Positions 24,707 through 35,690 of a stretch of 64,000 nucleotides of DNA are shown here, piece after piece (position 1 is the stretch's first letter; every line of letters starts with the position of its first letter). Location: positions 248,001 to 312,000 of the forward strand of contig NZ_CP071868.1 in NCBI RefSeq assembly GCF_017569225.1, given 5' to 3'. The translations under genes were made by a program, and so were the position numbers. This DNA is from Pengzhenrongella sicca. GTDB lineage: Bacteria; Actinomycetota; Actinomycetes; Actinomycetales; Cellulomonadaceae. The notes beneath the pieces were generated by a model. That model saw nothing but the letters and a program-made list of their open reading frames with translations. It made no database searches and was not told the DNA's origin.

Positions 24707-26964
24707 CGCGTCCGCGCGGGGCGCCGGCGCTGCGCGATGTGCCACGCCTGCAGGTCGAGCAGCGGGGCGCCGTCGGCGTCGACGTGGTGGCGGAGCCAGG
24801 TGCCGTCGGACTGGAGGTGCCACGAGGAGGTCGCGTCGTCCATCGACCGGTCGCTGAGCTCGACGAGCTCGGTCACCTGGTCCGGGTCGACGATGCGGAT
24901 GAGCGCCTCGACGCGCCGCTCGAGGTTGCGGTGCATCAGGTCGGCGGAGCCGATGAACACCTCGGGCCCGTTGCCGTCGCTGTTGGCGAAGGCGAACACG
25001 CGCGAGTGCTCGAGGAACCGGCCGAGCACGGACCGGACGCGGATCGTCTCGCTCATGCCGGGCACTCCGGGGCGGACGGCGCAGATGCCGCGGACGACGA
25101 GGTCGATCGGCACCCCGACCCGGGACGCGCGGTAGAGGGCGTCGATGACGGCCTCGTCCACGACCGAGTTCACCTTGATCTTGATCCACGCGGGGCGGCC
25201 GGCCACCTGGGCGGCGGCCTCGCGGTCGATCCGCTCGATCAGGCCGGACCGAACCGAGCGGGGCGCGACGAGCAGCCGGTGGAACCGCGACTTCGGGGCG
25301 TACCCGCTGAGCTGGTTGAACAGCCGGGTCAGGTCCTGGCCGACGTCGAGGTCGCACGTGAGCAGCCCGAGGTCGGTGTAGTGCCGGGCCGTCTTGGGGT
25401 TGTAGTTGCCGGTCCCGACGTGGCAGTAGCGGCGCAGGCCGTCGGCCTCCTGGCGGACCACGAGGCTGAGCTTGCAGTGCGTCTTGAGCCCGACGATGCC
25501 GTAGACGACGTGCACGCCCGCCTGCTCCAGCTTGCGCGCCCACGAGATGTTGGCCTGCTCGTCGAACCTCGCCTTGATCTCGACCAGGGCCAGCACCTGC
25601 TTGCCGGCCTCGGCGGCGTCGATCAGGGAGTCGACGATCGGCGAGTCGCCGGACGTCCGGTACAGCGTCTGCTTGATGGCCAGCACGTTCGGGTCGGCCG
25701 CGGCCTGGGCCAGGAACGTCTGCACCGACGTCGAGAACGAGTCGTACGGGTGGTGCAGCAGCACATCACGCGCGCGGATCGCGGCGAAGATGTCCGTCGG
25801 CTTGGAGCTCTCGACCTCGGCCAGCTGGCGCTGGGTCGTGGGGACGAACCTCGGGTAGCTCAGGTCGGCGCGGTCGAGGTCCGCGATGAGGTTCAGCCCG
25901 GTGAGGTCGAGCGGCGCGGGCAGCTCGTACACCTCCTGCTCGGAGACCCCGAGCTCGCGCACGAGCAGGCTGCGGATGCGCGGCTGGATCTTCTCGGCGA
26001 GCTCGAGGCGCACCGGCGGGCCGAACCGGCGGCGCAGCAGCTCCTTCTCCATGGCCTGCAGGAGGTTCTCGGCGTCGTCCTCCTCGACCTCGACGTCCTC
26101 GTTGCGGGTCACGCGGAAGGTGTGGTGCTCGAGCACCTCCATGCCGGGGAACAGGTGGTCGAGGTGCTGGGCGATGACGTCCTCGACGGGCACGAACGAC
26201 ATCGGGCCCTTCTTCGCGGACCCGGCCTGCGGCGTCGGCGCGCTGGGCCGGCCCTTCGCGTCGACTGCGATGAACCGGGGCAGCAGGGGCGGGACCTTGA
26301 CGCGCGCGAAGTGCTCCTTGCCCGTGGCAGGGTTGAGCACCAGCACGGCGAGGTTGAGCGAGAGCCCCGAGATGTACGGGAACGGGTGCGCCGGGTCGAC
26401 CGCGAGCGGCGTGAGCACCGGGAAGATCTGCTTGCGGAAGAACTTCTGCAGCCGCTCGTGCTCGGGCGGCGCCAGCTCGTCCCAGTGCACGAGGGTGATG
26501 CCCTCGGCCGCCAGGGCCGGCTGGACCTGGTCGGCGAAGACCCGCGCGTGCCGGTCCATGAGCTCGTGGGTGCGCTCGCTGATGGCCTCGAGCACCTGGT
26601 TCGGGCTCAGCCCCGACGCGGCGGTCACGGCCAGCCCCGTCGCGATGCGGCGCTTGAGCCCGGCGACCCGGACCATGAAGAACTCGTCGAGGTTGGACGC
26701 GAAGATCGCGAGGAACCGCACGCGCTCGAGCAGCGGCTGGAGCGGGTCCTCGGCGAGCTCGAGCACGCGCTGGTTGAAGGCCAGCCAGCTGAGCTCGCGG
26801 TCGCTGAACCTGCCCTCGGGCAGCGGCGCCGCGGCGTCCAGGACGTCGGCGACGGCGGGCGCGATGGGGGCCGGCTCCTCGACGGGAGGGACGGGACCGA
26901 TGGCGGAGATCGGCGGGGTGCGCAACTTCACGGGCCGCAAGCGTGCGGTCGACGGTTCGCTCAT
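24703..26964 (-). CDS. ppk1: Polyphosphate kinase 1
   Basis: A 753-residue enzyme that reversibly polymerises the gamma phosphate of ATP into inorganic polyphosphate. The family order is visible: an N-terminal domain with [21 protein letters not shown], a middle domain with [10 protein letters not shown]-like [13 protein letters not shown], then the phospholipase-D-like catalytic lobe. [21 protein letters not shown] contains the autophosphorylated His. [15 protein letters not shown] carries conserved basic residues. The start at 26964 (MSEPSTARL) is preferred over one 30 bases upstream. It is co-transcribed with mshD and the Nudix gene. Confidence 0.93.
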   Translation of the reverse strand: MSEPSTARLRPVKLRTPPISAIGPVPPVEEPAPIAPAVADVLDAAAPLPEGRFSDRELSWLAFNQRVLELAEDPLQPLLERVRFLAIFASNLDEFFMVRVAGLKRRIATGLAVTAASGLSPNQVLEAISERTHELMDRHARVFADQVQPALAAEGITLVHWDELAPPEHERLQKFFRKQIFPVLTPLAVDPAHPFPYISGLSLNLAVLVLNPATGKEHFARVKVPPLLPRFIAVDAKGRPSAPTPQAGSAKKGPMSFVPVEDVIAQHLDHLFPGMEVLEHHTFRVTRNEDVEVEEDDAENLLQAMEKELLRRRFGPPVRLELAEKIQPRIRSLLVRELGVSEQEVYELPAPLDLTGLNLIADLDRADLSYPRFVPTTQRQLAEVESSKPTDIFAAIRARDVLLHHPYDSFSTSVQTFLAQAAADPNVLAIKQTLYRTSGDSPIVDSLIDAAEAGKQVLALVEIKARFDEQANISWARKLEQAGVHVVYGIVGLKTHCKLSLVVRQEADGLRRYCHVGTGNYNPKTARHYTDLGLLTCDLDVGQDLTRLFNQLSGYAPKSRFHRLLVAPRSVRSGLIERIDREAAAQVAGRPAWIKIKVNSVVDEAVIDALYRASRVGVPIDLVVRGICAVRPGVPGMSETIRVRSVLGRFLEHSRVFAFANSDGNGPEVFIGSADLMHRNLERRVEALIRIVDPDQVTELVELSDRSMDDATSSWHLQSDGTWLRHHVDADGAPLLDLQAWHIAQRRRPARTR

Positions 26965-27012
26965 GGCGACATAGTCCCACCGTTGGGTGAACACTGGGAA
27001 TCGCGGGGCTGG

Positions 27013-27957
27013 CTACGCGAACTGGACGTCGAGCCCCGCCCGCGTGAAGCCGGCGCGGGTATACGCCGCGATCGCGACCGTGTTGTCGCCCTCGGTGTAC
27101 AGGATCGCCCGCCGCAGCCCGCGGCCGATGAGCTGGTCCAGTCCCAGCCGGGTCAGCGCGCCGCCGAGGCCGAGGCCCTGCGCGTCCGGATCGACGCCGA
27201 GCGCGTAGATCTCCCCGGCCGCGGCGTCGGCGCCGTCGCCCGGGTGCACCTTCAGCCAGATCGAGCCGAGCAACGCCCCGTCGCGTTCGGCGAGCAGGAG
27301 TCCCGCCGGGTCGAACCACGGCTCGCACTGGCGCGCGTCGAGGTCGCGCCGGGTCAGCCGGCCCTGCTCGGGGTGGTTCGCGAACGCACGGGCATTGACC
27401 CGCAGCCACGCGTCCTCGTCGCGGCCCGGCACGAACGCGCGGACGACGACGCCCGGCGGCAGCGCCACGGCCCGGGCCGGGTCGGGCGGGCTGGGCGGCC
27501 CGACCGGGTCGGGCGCGGGCGGCGCGGCCGGGAGGTCGGCGGTCATGAACCACAGCTCGCGGACGACGGCGAGCCCGGCGCCCGCCGCGAGCGCGCGGGC
27601 CGCCGGCAGGTCGCCGTGCGCCCAGACGGACAGCGGCCCGGGCGCCGCAGCGAGCGCGCCGTCGAGCAGCTGCCGGCCGACGCCGCGGCGGCGCCACTGC
27701 GGCGCGACCGCCAGCTCGGCGCTCGCGGCCTCGGGCGCCGTGAGCGCCACCTGCGCGTAGCCGGCCAGTTCGCCGCCGGCCGCCCGCGCGAGCAGGTGCG
27801 CCGTCGTCGGCTCGGGCGCGGTCAGCCCCAGCAGCGGCTGCTCGCCGAGCGGCGCGACGCCGTCGGCCGACGCCGCGGCGCCGGCCAACGCGCGCACGTC
27901 GGCCGCGATCGGGGCCTCGAGGGGGCCGCGCAGGACGGTCAGGTGCGCCAGGGTCAT
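27013..27957 (-). CDS. mshD: Mycothiol synthase MshD
   Basis: A 314-residue protein with two tandem GNAT acetyltransferase domains. It acetylates Cys-GlcN-Ins, the last step in mycothiol synthesis. Domain 1 has VAPQWRRRGVGRQLLDGA and domain 2 has GVDPDAQGLGLGGALTRLGL, both acetyl-CoA-binding loops. The segment HPEQGRLTRRDLDARQ and the ending AYTRAGFTRAGLDVQF are characteristic of MshD. Length matches the mycobacterial enzyme. ATG at 27957 is chosen; a start nine bases upstream is possible. It marks the organism as an actinobacterium that uses mycothiol. Confidence 0.92.
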   Translation of the reverse strand: MTLAHLTVLRGPLEAPIAADVRALAGAAASADGVAPLGEQPLLGLTAPEPTTAHLLARAAGGELAGYAQVALTAPEAASAELAVAPQWRRRGVGRQLLDGALAAAPGPLSVWAHGDLPAARALAAGAGLAVVRELWFMTADLPAAPPAPDPVGPPSPPDPARAVALPPGVVVRAFVPGRDEDAWLRVNARAFANHPEQGRLTRRDLDARQCEPWFDPAGLLLAERDGALLGSIWLKVHPGDGADAAAGEIYALGVDPDAQGLGLGGALTRLGLDQLIGRGLRRAILYTEGDNTVAIAAYTRAGFTRAGLDVQFA

Positions 27958-27980
27958 GGCGACCATCCCATCACGCCGGC

Positions 27981-29981
<2,001 letters not shown>

Positions 29982-30058
29982 AGTTCCTCCGGCGCGCAGC
30001 AGCAGTGATGCGTGGTTCGGGCGGATCGGTCCGCTGGGGGGGACTCTAGTGCGCCCCA

Positions 30059-30099
30059 GCGAACTTGGTTGGTCTACTCGCGAACCTGGTCGTCTACTC
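30059..30099. repeat. Imperfect 20-bp tandem duplication
   Basis: GCGAACTTGGTTGGTCTACTC (30059-30079) is followed immediately by GCGAACCTGGTCGTCTACTC (30080-30099). The second copy contains the stop region of the adjacent membrane-protein gene. It looks like a recent small duplication. Confidence 0.6.
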
Positions 30100-30840
30100 G
30101 GCGGGCGACGCGCTCCGGCGCTCGCGGAACGCGCCGAGTGCGACGCCGCGGCGCCGCACGAGCGACAGCGCGGTCGCGGCGGCGAGCAGGAGGATCCCGA
30201 GCACGAACAGGCCGCCCGTGGTGGCGGCTGTGATCGAGTTGAGCACGGCGGTGCTGTTCTGCTCGGTCGAGAGGAGACGGACCGTCTGGCGGTGCGCGTC
30301 GACGGGTGCGAACAGGTAGGCGGCCCCCACGAGCACGGCGGTCAGGCCGCCGGTGAACGGCGCCGCCGGCGTCCAGAGCCCGAGCAGGATGATGCCGCCC
30401 GCGACCAGGGCGCCCAGGGTCACGAGGACGATGCCGAGCGTCTCGGGGGTGATGTCGGAGCGGCCGACGCCGTCGGCCAGGATGCGAGACTGACCGAGCG
30501 TGACGAGGAAGATCGCCAGCAGCGTCAGGGCCAGGCCGACGAGGATGCCGAGCAGGTGCCCGCCGACGCTGGTCGTGGGCGGGCCGGTCGGCACCGGGAA
30601 GGTGCCGGTGGCCGGGGTCCGGTTGCGGTCGCGGCGCGGGACCTCGTCCCCGGCGGGGGGAGTCGGCGCGGCGTCGGCATCGGCCGTGGTGGGGGCGGCG
30701 GAGGGCGCGGGGGCCGGCGCGGGCGTGGGCGACGTCGTCGTCGTCGGGGTCGAGGGCAGCGGCGCGCTCGCGGGGTGGATGCCCGGCGACGTCGCCGGCC
30801 GGTCCTCGGCGTGCGGGTCGCGCTGCTCGGGGGTGCTCAT
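30094..30840 (-). CDS. Four-helix membrane protein with Pro/Thr-rich N-terminus
   Basis: A 248-residue protein of unknown function. Residues 1-85 are cytoplasmic-looking and low-complexity, rich in Pro, Ala and Thr, ending in charged RRDRNRTP. Four hydrophobic segments follow: [37 protein letters not shown], the [11 protein letters not shown] segment, and [20 protein letters not shown]. The C terminus is basic. Many actinobacteria have such proteins, but I recognise no named family. It lies between acs and the FNT channel gene on the same strand, with 106 bases to the latter. Confidence 0.65.
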   Translation of the reverse strand: MSTPEQRDPHAEDRPATSPGIHPASAPLPSTPTTTTSPTPAPAPAPSAAPTTADADAAPTPPAGDEVPRRDRNRTPATGTFPVPTGPPTTSVGGHLLGILVGLALTLLAIFLVTLGQSRILADGVGRSDITPETLGIVLVTLGALVAGGIILLGLWTPAAPFTGGLTAVLVGAAYLFAPVDAHRQTVRLLSTEQNSTAVLNSITAATTGGLFVLGILLLAAATALSLVRRRGVALGAFRERRSASPAE

Positions 30841-30946
30841 GGGGTGCTCCTTCGCGGTGCTGCGGCGTCGGCCCCTGCACTGGCAGGGACCACGCTCACG
30901 CTAGGGCAATTCGGCCGACGGCGACGGGTGGCGCGGCTCGGCAGGC

Positions 30947-31789
30947 TCAGGACCGGGTCGCCGCGAGGGGCTCGTGCACGGCGGACGCGGGCGCGGCGTC
31001 GGCCGCGACGTCGTGCGCGGCCGGGCTGGCGTCGTCGTGCGGGCGGCCGGCGATCACGGCGTACGCGGCGCCGACGACGATCGCGCCGCCGACCAGGTTG
31101 CCCAGCCCGACGAACAGGAGGTTGTGGCCGAAGTCCGCGAGCGAGGCGCCGGGCAGGCCGCCCAGGACGCCGAGCGAGAAGGTGGTCATGTTCGCGACGA
31201 CGTGCTCGAAGCCGGACGTGATGAAGGCGAGCAGGCACCAGAAGATGACGAACAGCTGCGCGCCCTCGCTCTTGAGTCGCATCGCGGACCACATCGCCAG
31301 GCAGACGAGCATGTTGCAGAGCACGCCGCGCCAGAACAGCTGGCTGCTGGCCTCGTGGGACTTGCCCTCGAGCATGGTGGCGATCATCTTGCCGGCTGCG
31401 GTCTCGGGGGCGAGCACGCCCGACGCGTGCACCATCGAGGCGAAGATCGCCGCCCCGACGAGGTTGCCCACGAAGGAGAACGCGAGCGTGCCGAGCGCGG
31501 GCCGCCAACCGATCGTGCGGCGCAGCACGCCCTGGGTCAGCGTCATCATGTTCGACGTCGCGAGCTCGCCGCCGGCGGCGAACACGAGCGTGAGCGCGAC
31601 GCCGAAGACGAGGCCCTGGACGAGCTTGGTCCACGGCGAGTCGTCGAGCAGCAGCCCGCCCGCGGCGCTGACCATGAGCACGACGGCGACGCCGATGTAG
31701 GAGCCCGCGAGGGCGGCCTGCACGAGGTACGCGACCGGTCGCCGCGTCATCGAGACCTTGTGCGCGGCGTACTTGACCTGTTCGTCCAT
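30947..31789 (-). CDS. Formate/nitrite transporter (FNT) family channel
   Basis: A 280-residue membrane protein with six helices in the FNT (FocA/NirC) pattern. Visible are the first-half signature AGSYIGVAVVLMVSAAGG, the interrupted-helix segment ELATSNMMTLTQGVLRR, and GVLCNMLVCLAMW. The last also matches the N-x-x-V-x-x-A motif of the family. The segment FITSGFEHVVANMTTFSLG contains the conserved E-H-x-V-A-N-M. It should conduct formate, nitrite or a related small anion across the membrane. The C-terminal 45 residues are Ala/Asp-rich and unlike the family. ATG at 31789. Confidence 0.9.
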   Translation of the reverse strand: MDEQVKYAAHKVSMTRRPVAYLVQAALAGSYIGVAVVLMVSAAGGLLLDDSPWTKLVQGLVFGVALTLVFAAGGELATSNMMTLTQGVLRRTIGWRPALGTLAFSFVGNLVGAAIFASMVHASGVLAPETAAGKMIATMLEGKSHEASSQLFWRGVLCNMLVCLAMWSAMRLKSEGAQLFVIFWCLLAFITSGFEHVVANMTTFSLGVLGGLPGASLADFGHNLLFVGLGNLVGGAIVVGAAYAVIAGRPHDDASPAAHDVAADAAPASAVHEPLAATRS

Positions 31790-31894
31790 GGTTTCACTGA
31801 TTGTCAGCACTGTTCCAGGGTCCCGTACCGATCGCGGCGGCTCGCAGGACCAAAGCCCGGGAATGGGCGGGCCGGGTAGGCCCGTTGCCCTGGG

Positions 31895-32968
31895 GTGACC
31901 AGCCGACTGTTCGAACCTCTGACGCTTCGGGGCACCACCTTCACCAACCGCGTCTGGCTCGCGCCGATGTGCCAGTACTCCGCCGTCGACGGCGTGCCGA
32001 ACGACTGGCACCTCGTGCACCTGGGCGCGCGCGCCGTCGGCGGCTTCGGCCTGCTGCTGACCGAGGCCGCCGCCGTCGTGCCCGAGGGCCGGATCAGCCC
32101 GCAGGACGCCGGCCTGTGGAACGACGAGCAGGCGATCGCGTGGGGCCGCATCGTCGACTTCGTGCACGAGCAGGGCACGCCCATCGGCGTGCAGCTCGCC
32201 CACGCCGGCCGCAAGGCGTCGACGTACCGGCCGTGGGGCGCGGGCCGCGGCTCGGTGCCCGCGGCGGACGGCGGCTGGACCGCCGTCGCGCCGTCGGAGT
32301 CCGCCTTCCCGGGGTACGCCGCGCCGGTCGCGCTGACCGCGGCGGAGCTCGCCGAGATCCCGCGCGCATTCGCCGCCGCCGCGGCCCGTGCGGACGCCGC
32401 CGGGTTCGACGTCGTCGAGGTCCACGCCGCGCACGGCTACCTGCTGCACGAGTTCCTCTCGCCGCTGTCGAACGACCGGACCGACGAGTACGGCGGCTCG
32501 CTCGAGAACCGCGCCCGGCTCACGGTCGAGGTCGTCGACGCCGTGCGCGCCGTCTGGCCGGACGACAAGCCCGTGCTCGTGCGGTTCTCCGCGACCGACT
32601 GGACCGATGGCGGGCTGACCGTCGACGAGGTGACGCAGGTCGCGAAGGAGCTCGCCGCGCACGGCGTCGACCTCGTGGACGTCTCCTCCGGCGGCAACGT
32701 GCCCGCGCAGATCCCCGTCGGGCCCGGCTACCAGGTGGCCGCGGCGCGCGCCGTCCGGGACGGTTCGGGGCTGCCGGTCGGCGCCGTCGGCCTGATCACG
32801 ACGGCGCACCAGGCCGAGCAGGTGCTGCTCGACGCGGCGGCCGACGTCGTCCTGCTCGGCCGGGCCGCCCTCCGCGACCCGATGTGGCCCCACCGAGCGG
32901 CGGCCGCCCTAGCGGACGCCGTCCCCCTCCCCGCCCAATACGCCCGAGCCCCCTACCCCACCCCCTAG
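31895..32968 (+). CDS. YqjM-type NADH:flavin oxidoreductase (old yellow enzyme)
   Basis: A 357-residue FMN-dependent ene-reductase with TIM-barrel fold. LAPMCQYSA places Cys at residue 26, the redox-tuning Cys position of Bacillus YqjM (thermophilic-like OYE class). The substrate-anion pair is in VQLAHAGRKAS and in VEVHAAHGYLLHEFLSP. The phosphate-binding end GLITTAHQAEQVL and LLGRAALRDP closes the barrel. QYARAP near the C terminus may give the Arg finger. It likely reduces activated alkenes during oxidative or electrophile stress. The last 20 codons and the region beyond become extremely C-rich. The GTG start is divergent from the FNT gene. Confidence 0.88.
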   Translation: MTSRLFEPLTLRGTTFTNRVWLAPMCQYSAVDGVPNDWHLVHLGARAVGGFGLLLTEAAAVVPEGRISPQDAGLWNDEQAIAWGRIVDFVHEQGTPIGVQLAHAGRKASTYRPWGAGRGSVPAADGGWTAVAPSESAFPGYAAPVALTAAELAEIPRAFAAAAARADAAGFDVVEVHAAHGYLLHEFLSPLSNDRTDEYGGSLENRARLTVEVVDAVRAVWPDDKPVLVRFSATDWTDGGLTVDEVTQVAKELAAHGVDLVDVSSGGNVPAQIPVGPGYQVAAARAVRDGSGLPVGAVGLITTAHQAEQVLLDAAADVVLLGRAALRDPMWPHRAAAALADAVPLPAQYARAPYPTP

Positions 32969-33000
32969 CCCCCCACCCCACCCCCACCCCCACCCCTCCC
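32935..33000. other. Poly-C tract with G-quadruplex potential on the minus strand
   Basis: From the last codons of the OYE gene through position 33000 the plus strand is an almost pure series of C-runs of three to six separated by A or T. The complementary strand therefore carries more than four closely spaced G-runs, the requirement for an intramolecular G-quadruplex. It directly precedes the inverted repeat at 33003. Confidence 0.6.
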
Positions 33001-33002
33001 GA

Positions 33003-33049
33003 GTTTTCAGAGGTATCGGTGCGTGTGGCGGACCGATGCCTCTGAAAAC
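33003..33049. terminator. AT-richer 18-bp inverted repeat between convergent genes
   Basis: GTTTTCAGAGGTATCGGT (33003-33020) pairs with ACCGATGCCTCTGAAAAC (33032-33049) over 18 positions. 17 are Watson-Crick pairs and one is G-U, with an 11-base loop. It sits between the OYE and malic enzyme stops and probably terminates both. The TTTT/AAAA ends could act as a U-run on either strand. Its low GC compared with the surroundings is notable. Confidence 0.6.
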
Positions 33050-33079
33050 GCGGCTGGGGGAGGGCAGGGTGGGCGGGGG

Positions 33080-34465
33080 TTAGGGGGTGGCGGCGCGTTC
33101 TACTGCCGCCGCTACGCGGTTCGTGACGTCCGGGTGGAAGACGCTGGGGACGATGTAGGTCGCGTTCAGCTCGTCGTCCGTCACCACGCTGGCCAGCGCC
33201 GTCGCCGCAGCCAGGAGCATCGACTCCGTGATGCGGTGCGACCGGGCGTCGAGCAGCCCGCGGAACACGCCCGGGAACGCGAGCACGTTGTTGATCTGGT
33301 TCGCGAAGTCCGACCGCCCGGTGCCGACGACCGCGGCGTGCAGCGCGGCGTCGTCGGGGTCGACCTCGGGCCGCGGGTTGGCCAGGGCGAAGACGATCGA
33401 CCCGGGCGCCATCGTCGCGACGTCGTCGCCCGTGATCACGTCGGGCGCCGAGACGCCGATGAACACGTCCACGCCCACGAGCGCGTCGACCAGGGTCCCG
33501 GTGAGGCCGCGCGGGTTGGTGTGCTCGGCCGTCCACACGAGGGTCGGCGCCAGCCCGGGCCGGGCGGCGTGCACCACCCCGTCGATGTCGGCGACGACGA
33601 CGTCGCGCGCCCCCGCCGCGAGCAGCAGCTTGAGCACCGCGGTGCCCGCCGCGCCGGCGCCCGAGAGCAGGATGCGCACGTCCGGCAGCGCCTTGTCCAC
33701 GACCCGCAGCGCGTTCGTCAGCGCAGCGACCACGACGATCGCCGTGCCGTGCTGGTCGTCGTGGAAGACGGGGATGTCGAGCCGCTCGCGCAGTCGGCGC
33801 TCGACCTCGAAGCAGCGGGGGGCGGAGATGTCCTCGAGGTTGATGCCGGCGAACACCGGCGCGATCGCGCACACCGTCTCGACGATCTGGTCGACGTCGG
33901 TCGTGTCGAGCGCGATCGGGAACGCGTCGATGCCCGCGAACCGCTTGAACAGCACCGCCTTGCCCTCCATCACAGGCAGGGCGGCGAGCGGGCCGAGGTT
34001 GCCGAGGCCGAGCACGGCGGTGCCGTCGGTGACGACGGCGATCGTGTTGCGCTTGATCGTGAGCCGGCGCGCGTCCTCGGGGTTGGCGGCGATCGCCTCG
34101 CACACGCGCGCGACGCCCGGCGTGTAGACCATCGACAGGTCGTCGCGGTTGCGCAGCGGCACCTTGGACTCGATCGAGAGCTTGCCGCCCAGGTGCAGCA
34201 GGAACGTCCGGTCGCTGACCCGGCCGACGACGACGCCGGGCAGCGCCCGCAGCGCGGCGGTGATGTCCTCCGCGTGCGCCTCGCCGCGCGTCGCGCACGT
34301 GACGTCGACCGTGATCCGCTCGTGGCCCGACGCGGTCACGTCCAGCGCGGTGACGATGCCACCCGACCGCTCGATCGCCGTCGTGAGCTCGCTGACCGCC
34401 GTCGGCCGGGCCTCGACCTCGAGGCGGGCGGTGATCGAGGACGAAACGCTCGGCGCTGAGGTCAT
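33080..34465 (-). CDS. NAD(P)-dependent malic enzyme with N-terminal ACT domain
   Basis: A 461-residue oxaloacetate-decarboxylating malate dehydrogenase. Residues 10-80 are an ACT-like regulatory domain (ARLEVEARPTAVSELTTAI). The catalytic part shows VYTPGVARVCEAI, then TDGTAVLGLGNLGPLAALPVMEGKA. The metal and cofactor sites FAGINLEDISAPRCFEVE and FHDDQHGTAIVV follow, with the Rossmann loop GAGAAGTAVLKLL after them. Malate is converted to pyruvate and CO2. The ACT domain suggests allosteric control by an amino acid or metabolite. The start codon is preceded by CACAAT six bases upstream, so it is probably leaderless. Confidence 0.92.
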   Translation of the reverse strand: MTSAPSVSSSITARLEVEARPTAVSELTTAIERSGGIVTALDVTASGHERITVDVTCATRGEAHAEDITAALRALPGVVVGRVSDRTFLLHLGGKLSIESKVPLRNRDDLSMVYTPGVARVCEAIAANPEDARRLTIKRNTIAVVTDGTAVLGLGNLGPLAALPVMEGKAVLFKRFAGIDAFPIALDTTDVDQIVETVCAIAPVFAGINLEDISAPRCFEVERRLRERLDIPVFHDDQHGTAIVVVAALTNALRVVDKALPDVRILLSGAGAAGTAVLKLLLAAGARDVVVADIDGVVHAARPGLAPTLVWTAEHTNPRGLTGTLVDALVGVDVFIGVSAPDVITGDDVATMAPGSIVFALANPRPEVDPDDAALHAAVVGTGRSDFANQINNVLAFPGVFRGLLDARSHRITESMLLAAATALASVVTDDELNATYIVPSVFHPDVTNRVAAAVERAATP

Positions 34466-34471
34466 CGGCCG

Positions 34472-34477
34472 ATTGTG
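34472..34477 (-). promoter_or_regulatory. Candidate -10 box of leaderless malic enzyme gene
   Basis: CACAAT on the minus strand (4/6 match to TATAAT) is six bases before the ATG at 34465, with no Shine-Dalgarno sequence. Confidence 0.4.
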
Positions 34478-34528
34478 ACATCCCGGCTCGTGCCGTGGGG
34501 CGCCGGCTCACGCGCGCCGACGTCCGCC

Positions 34529-34534
34529 TACGCT
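34529..34534 (+). promoter_or_regulatory. Candidate -10 box of leaderless Fic-like gene
   Basis: TACGCT lies seven bases before the GTG at 34542. No ribosome-binding site is seen. Confidence 0.4.
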
Positions 34535-34541
34535 GGCCGGC

Positions 34542-35420
34542 GTGACAGACGACGCCCTCGCCCCCCTCGCCGAGCTGCCGGGGGTCGCCGACGCGATCGC
34601 CCGCGCCCGGGTGGCGTGCGAGGAGCTGCGCTGGCACGAGGCGTTCCGGCGGCGGTGGCGCGCCGTGCGGGCCGAGGCGACGGTCCGCTCCGCGCGCGCG
34701 AGCGCGGCGGTCGAGGGGGCCCGGGTGCCGGTCGGCGCGCTGCGGGACGCGCTGCGCGGCGCCGCCCCCGCGCCGCTGGGCGCCGACGGCCGGCTCGCGT
34801 TCGGGGCGTTGCGCGCCGCCGCCGAGGTCGAGCGGTTGCTCCCGGACCTGGGTGCGCGGGACCGCCCCGCCGGCCCGCCGTTCGGTCAGCTGCTCGCGCG
34901 CCTGCACGCCGCGGCGACTGCCGACATCGCGATCGCCGACGGCGGCGGGACCGCTGCCGGGCGCCCGCGGGGTGATGGCGCGCCGCGCGACCTCGGCGGG
35001 CTCGGGCCGGCGCCTGCAGCGGCCGAGACCGCCGCGCGGCTCGACCTGCTCGGCGAGCTCGTGCGCACCTCGCGTGCGCCGGCCCTCGTGCTCGCGGCCG
35101 TGGTGCACGGCGAGCTGCTCGCGCTGCGTCCGTTCGCCGTGGGCAGCGGGCTCGTGGCCCGGGCGGCGTTCCGGCTGCTCGTCGCGCAGCGGGGCCTCGA
35201 CCCGACGGGTGCCGTCGTCGCCGACATCGCGTGGCTCGACCAGTCCGGGTCCGCGAACGTCTACCTCGGCGCGGCGGCCGGCTTCGCGACCGGGACGCCG
35301 GCGGGGGTCGCCGCGTGGCTGATCGCGTGCGCCGACGCCGTCCGGCTCGGCGCCGACGAGGGCCGCGCCATCGCGGACGCGGTGCTCGCCGGCCGGCTCG
35401 AGGCGCCCGCGGCGGGTTGA
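34542..35420 (+). CDS. Fic-fold protein with degenerate active site
   Basis: A 292-residue helical protein. Residues 54-59 read SAAVEG, a match to the inhibitory-helix motif (S/T)xxxE(G/N) of Fic AMPylases. Residues 196-207 read RPFAVGSGLVAR, aligning with the catalytic Fic motif HPFx(D/E)GNGRxxR. His is replaced by Arg196, the acidic residue by Val200, Asn by Ser202 and the first Arg by Leu204; the Gly pair and last Arg207 are kept. AMP transfer is therefore unlikely. From gene order it appears to be the counterpart of mycobacterial Rv3662c, next to the HAD and Tad genes. Probably a binding or scaffold protein; function unknown. Confidence 0.65.
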   Translation: MTDDALAPLAELPGVADAIARARVACEELRWHEAFRRRWRAVRAEATVRSARASAAVEGARVPVGALRDALRGAAPAPLGADGRLAFGALRAAAEVERLLPDLGARDRPAGPPFGQLLARLHAAATADIAIADGGGTAAGRPRGDGAPRDLGGLGPAPAAAETAARLDLLGELVRTSRAPALVLAAVVHGELLALRPFAVGSGLVARAAFRLLVAQRGLDPTGAVVADIAWLDQSGSANVYLGAAAGFATGTPAGVAAWLIACADAVRLGADEGRAIADAVLAGRLEAPAAG

Positions 35421-35445
35421 GGGCCGGGCTGCCGCGCCGGACACG

Positions 35446-35474
35446 ACAACGGCGCCCGGCGGGGGCGCCGTTGT
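35446..35474. terminator. Hairpin between the Fic-like gene and the Ms1-position RNA
   Basis: ACAACGGCGCC (35446-35456) and GGCGCCGTTGT (35464-35474) form a perfect 11-bp stem with a 7-base loop. It starts 25 bases after the Fic-like stop. It can terminate that gene and also the proposed minus-strand RNA running towards it. Confidence 0.7.
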
Positions 35475-35690
35475 TGACAACGCGGCGGGACGGCTATCAG
35501 GCGTGCAACGTCGATGTCGCTACGGGACCAGCCCGGTCGACATGTCCTCCCGAGGACAAATCGCGCGTGGGTGCCTTCTCGTCGGTTCTGTTGTGTCTGC
35601 ATTGGTACTCCGATTCCCGTCTGCTGGGAAGAGTGGAGAGCAAACGCGCAGGTCCGCGGCTCGGGCGTGCCGGATGCCGGACGGTCTGCC
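35446..35690 (-). ncRNA. Candidate Ms1 (MTS2823)-type RNA, boundaries approximate
   Basis: The 285-base gap between the convergent Fic-like and HAD genes holds no supported reading frame, is less GC-rich than its surroundings and is full of small inverted repeats. Examples are ATGTCG...CGACAT enclosing CGGG-ACCAG-CCCG (35516-35545), GTCCTC-CC-GAGGAC just after it, and TTCCC...GGGAA (35612-35630). In mycobacteria the abundant stationary-phase RNA Ms1, which binds core RNA polymerase, is encoded between the counterparts of exactly these two genes, on the HAD-gene strand. The assignment rests on synteny and structure, not on sequence alignment. The 3' end is taken as the shared hairpin; the 5' end is unknown. 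Confidence 0.5.
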
